A stretch of 16,437 nt of DNA, taken from NCBI GenBank assembly GCA_910579925.1, contig CAJTVY010000061.1:1-16437 (forward strand). The letters run 5' to 3'. The stretch is from an uncultured Dorea sp. GTDB lineage: Bacteria; Bacillota; Clostridia; Lachnospirales; Lachnospiraceae. A program made the position numbers and the translations under genes. Of the stretch, positions 14,881 through 16,437 are shown one piece after another; positions within the stretch are counted from its first letter, which is position 1; every line of letters starts with the position of its first letter. The notes beneath the pieces are model-generated. The model made no database searches, had not been told where the DNA came from, and worked only from the letters and a program-made list of their open reading frames with translations.

Positions 14881-14926
14881 CAAAAAGAGACTCCTATTGC
14901 ACATAGAACTATGCAATAAAAGTCTC
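14881..14926 (-). terminator. Riboswitch expression-platform terminator
   Basis: Minus strand: GAGACT (14921-14926), an inner ATTGC/GCAAT and ATAG/CTAT stem, AGTCTC (14887-14892), then TTTTTG. Its 5' arm shares bases 14916-14922 with the 3' strand of aptamer helix P1, so the two structures exclude each other. Confidence 0.82.
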
Positions 14927-15019
14927 ACTATTTCATTACGATACGGATGGTTCATCATCGTATTGACGACATCGTAAACGTTCCCGGCTATCCGGGATAC
15001 GCAAGTTACTCCCTTTTAT
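14916..15019 (-). ncRNA. yybP-ykoY manganese riboswitch aptamer
   Basis: On the minus strand the RNA starts AUAAAAG, followed by GGAGUAAC, a CCCGG...CCGGG hairpin, then GUCGUCAAU, a second paired arm (UACGAUG/CAUCCGUA region), and ends AGUGAGACUUUUAU. AUAAAAG and CUUUUAU pair to close helix P1. The GGGAGUA start, GUCGUCAAU and a late GAGAC/AAGAC box match what is known of the Mn2+-sensing yybP-ykoY family. Because P1 competes with the terminator arm, ligand binding should allow transcription of the P-type ATPase (ON switch). The family assignment is from recognised motifs, not a covariance search. Confidence 0.82.
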
Positions 15020-15027
15020 CTGTAATC

Positions 15028-15056
15028 AATATATACTAATATTCAAATCTTGTCAA
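15028..15056 (-). promoter_or_regulatory. Promoter of the riboswitch-ATPase transcript
   Basis: Minus strand: TTGACA (15051-15056, perfect), a 17-bp spacer and TATATT (15028-15033). The predicted start falls at about 15020, right where the aptamer begins. Confidence 0.85.
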
Positions 15057-15060
15057 TATA

Positions 15061-15210
15061 TGCCAATAATTTCAATCCTTTTTTGTAAATGAAAATTCTG
15101 GTAATCATTTTGGATATTTGTACGATATTATATATAAAGGGATACCAAAAGCTTACCTTAATGCATATCGTTCATTTAAGTAAAACTTGATATCACTTTT
15201 ATCATTTAGA
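15061..15210. other. Upstream region of the flagellin-like gene
   Basis: AT-rich, no gene. A possible sigma-A pair is TTGGAT with TATAAA at about 15110-15138; it is weak. I looked for a sigma-D/sigma-28 flagellar promoter (TAAA with GCCGATAA) and did not find one. Confidence 0.35.
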
Positions 15211-15224
15211 AAGGAGGAATTTAG

Positions 15225-15995
15225 ATGAGCAGAATTTCTGCAATAAGCAGCACAACACCTTATTTATACGGTCATATTTCAAGCGCTAACAGGCTGATGT
15301 CTGCAGCGGACGGCGCCGCTGAACTGGCTATTGTCGAGAATGAAAAAGCGCAGGTTACCGGCTATAATACAGGTACAAAGAATCTTGGCGACGGTACGAA
15401 CATGCTGAATACTTCTGATTCAGCGTTAGGCAGTATCACCGGCCATTTGCAGAGGATGCGAGAACTGGCTCTGACCGCTTCCAATTCTACTTTAAATGGA
15501 AGAAACCGGGCAGATATTCAAAAAGAAGTCGATCAGTTGAAGCAGGGGATTGAACATATTGCCACACAGACCCGGTATAATGGGATGAACATGTTAGACG
15601 GCAGTATGAGTAAGGGTGTCCAGCTTGTATCGGATGCGGGCGGCGGTTCTATTACCGTTAATCATGCGGCCAACTCCACGTTAAAGGCGCTTGGTATCGA
15701 AGACTTCGATGTCACAAAAGATTTTGACTTGAAGTCTATAGATGATGCTTTAACAAAAGTTACCAGCAACCGCAGCACTTTCGGCGCACAATCGAATGCT
15801 CTTGACCATGCGATTGATTATAATGGATATGCCGCAACCAATCTGACTGCGGCACAGAGCCGTATGGGTGATACTGATATTGCTAAGACAATCCAGGAAC
15901 TGACGCATCAGCAGACAATGCAGAGTATTTCCATGATGCTGCAGAAGAAGAAGGCAGAACAGGAAGGTCAGAAAACCATGGGACTGTTGCTATAA
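15225..15995 (+). CDS. Divergent short flagellin-like protein
   Basis: 256 residues. It matches flagellin D1 helices at both ends. The N-terminal side includes LGSITGHLQRMRELALTASN (69-88) and IATQTRYNGMNMLDG. The C-terminal side includes YAATNLTAAQSRMGDTDIAK (202-221). There is almost no central variable domain. The first 45 residues are unusual: the common N-terminal pattern (INHN...LSSGLRIN) is replaced by a Ser/Ala-rich stretch leading to RLMSAADGAAELAI, and the C-terminus ends KTMGLLL with a Lys/Glu/Gln-rich helix. AAGGAGG precedes the ATG. No other motility gene and no flagellar sigma promoter are in the window. It could be a minor flagellin, or a flagellin relative exported for another purpose. 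Membership in the flagellin superfamily is firm; its function is not. Confidence 0.75.
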   Translation: MSRISAISSTTPYLYGHISSANRLMSAADGAAELAIVENEKAQVTGYNTGTKNLGDGTNMLNTSDSALGSITGHLQRMRELALTASNSTLNGRNRADIQKEVDQLKQGIEHIATQTRYNGMNMLDGSMSKGVQLVSDAGGGSITVNHAANSTLKALGIEDFDVTKDFDLKSIDDALTKVTSNRSTFGAQSNALDHAIDYNGYAATNLTAAQSRMGDTDIAKTIQELTHQQTMQSISMMLQKKKAEQEGQKTMGLLL

Positions 15996-16005
15996 TGTAT
16001 TTTAT

Positions 16006-16040
16006 GAATGAGGATGTGTAAATCACATTCTCATTTTAAT
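16006..16040 (+). terminator. Terminator of the flagellin-like gene
   Basis: Arms 16008-16018 (ATGAGGATGTG) and 16024-16034 (CACATTCTCAT) with one mismatch, then TTTTAATTT. It lies about 13 bp after the stop. Confidence 0.75.
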
Positions 16041-16043
16041 TTA

Positions 16044-16083
16044 AAATCTCCATAAACTTAATATCTAAAGTTTATGGAGATCT
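16044..16083. terminator. Terminator of the tRNA cluster
   Basis: A perfect 14-bp stem, 16046-16059 with 16068-16081 (ATCTCCATAAACTT and its complement), and an 8-nt loop. On the minus strand it is followed by TTTAAATT, about 10 bp after the tRNA-Lys end. It may also back up the forward flagellin terminator. Confidence 0.78.
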
Positions 16084-16091
16084 TATACACA

Positions 16092-16164
16092 TGAGCGTGC
16101 CGGGATTCGAACCCGGGACAGCTTGATTAAAAGTCAAGTGCTCTACCAACTGAGCTACACACCC
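16092..16164 (-). tRNA. tRNA-Lys (UUU)
   Basis: 73 nt. Acceptor GGGTGTG pairs with CACGCTC (one G-U), discriminator A. The anticodon stem CTTGA/TCAAG encloses loop CTTTTAA with anticodon TTT. The T-loop is TTCGAAT. CCA is not encoded. It is the last gene of the cluster. Confidence 0.95.
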
Positions 16165-16203
16165 CTACTATTTTTCTAAATTATTACTTTTAAGTATACA
16201 AAA

Positions 16204-16276
<73 letters not shown>

Positions 16277-16279
16277 GGA

Positions 16280-16353
<74 letters not shown>

Positions 16354-16384
16354 ATATTCTGTTAAAATACTTCTTTTAGAAGTA

Positions 16385-16437
16385 AGCCGATGATCGGACT
16401 CGAACCGATAACCTGCTGATTACAAATCAGCTGCTCT
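16385..16437 (-). tRNA. tRNA-Thr (UGU), partial at window edge
   Basis: The 3' part is present: discriminator T, acceptor strand CATCGGC, T-arm ATCGG TTCGAGT CCGAT, and anticodon stem GCTGA/TCAGC with loop TTTGTAA (anticodon TGT). The 5' acceptor and most of the D-arm lie beyond the right edge. Confidence 0.92.

Noticed and set aside
15061..15224. Sigma-28 type flagellar promoter before the flagellin-like gene
   Set aside because: No TAAA box with a properly spaced GCCGATAA-like element could be found.

Overview
The window looks like chromosomal DNA from an anaerobic Gram-positive bacterium of the class Clostridia, most likely family Lachnospiraceae. The grounds are the gene families (a MecA-type adaptor, a DUF1858 redox-type protein, PerR next to a rubrerythrin with an N-terminal rubredoxin domain, SH3-NlpC/P60 and SH3-GH18 envelope proteins), very regular AGGAGG ribosome binding sites, consensus sigma-A promoters, and tRNA genes without encoded CCA. 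No species can be named from sequence alone.

Layout, left to right. (1) 1-2645: two minus-strand genes, a membrane-anchored GH18/SH3 protein with an Arg/Gln-rich repeat tail and a 71-residue unknown protein with a GTG start; a strong terminator lies at 51-100. (2) 2646-3912: an intergenic stretch bracketed by an 11-bp inverted repeat, then mecA with its own promoter and terminator. (3) 3942-4586: a DUF1858 protein behind a near-consensus promoter, and an AT-rich gap with three DnaA-box-like 9-mers. (4) 4587-6903: a secreted SH3-NlpC/P60 hydrolase divergent from perR and rubrerythrin. The divergent region carries a duplicated TGTAAC element; two palindromes sit at the perR and rbr promoters and are candidate PerR operators. 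(5) 6904-10920: an AT-rich restriction-modification island. A short leader with a consensus -10 and an intrinsic terminator precedes a fused nuclease-methyltransferase and a two-TRD specificity subunit, the arrangement of BcgI-like type IIB systems. (6) 10930-15056: a minus-strand unit of a type IIA P-type ATPase followed by an AI-2E/PerM-family membrane protein. It is headed by an element that matches the yybP-ykoY manganese riboswitch, with a terminator overlapping its P1 helix. (7) 15225-16040: a solitary, divergent flagellin-like gene. (8) 16046-16437: a minus-strand tRNA cluster (Thr, initiator Met, Phe, Lys) with its terminator; tRNA-Thr runs off the right edge.

Functional themes are peroxide defence under PerR, divalent metal homeostasis (probably Mn2+ and/or Ca2+ efflux controlled by RNA), envelope remodelling, and an acquired DNA-modification system. 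The least routine signals are the riboswitch-controlled ATPase, the attenuator-like leader of the restriction system, the palindromic operators around perR/rbr, and the atypical flagellin.
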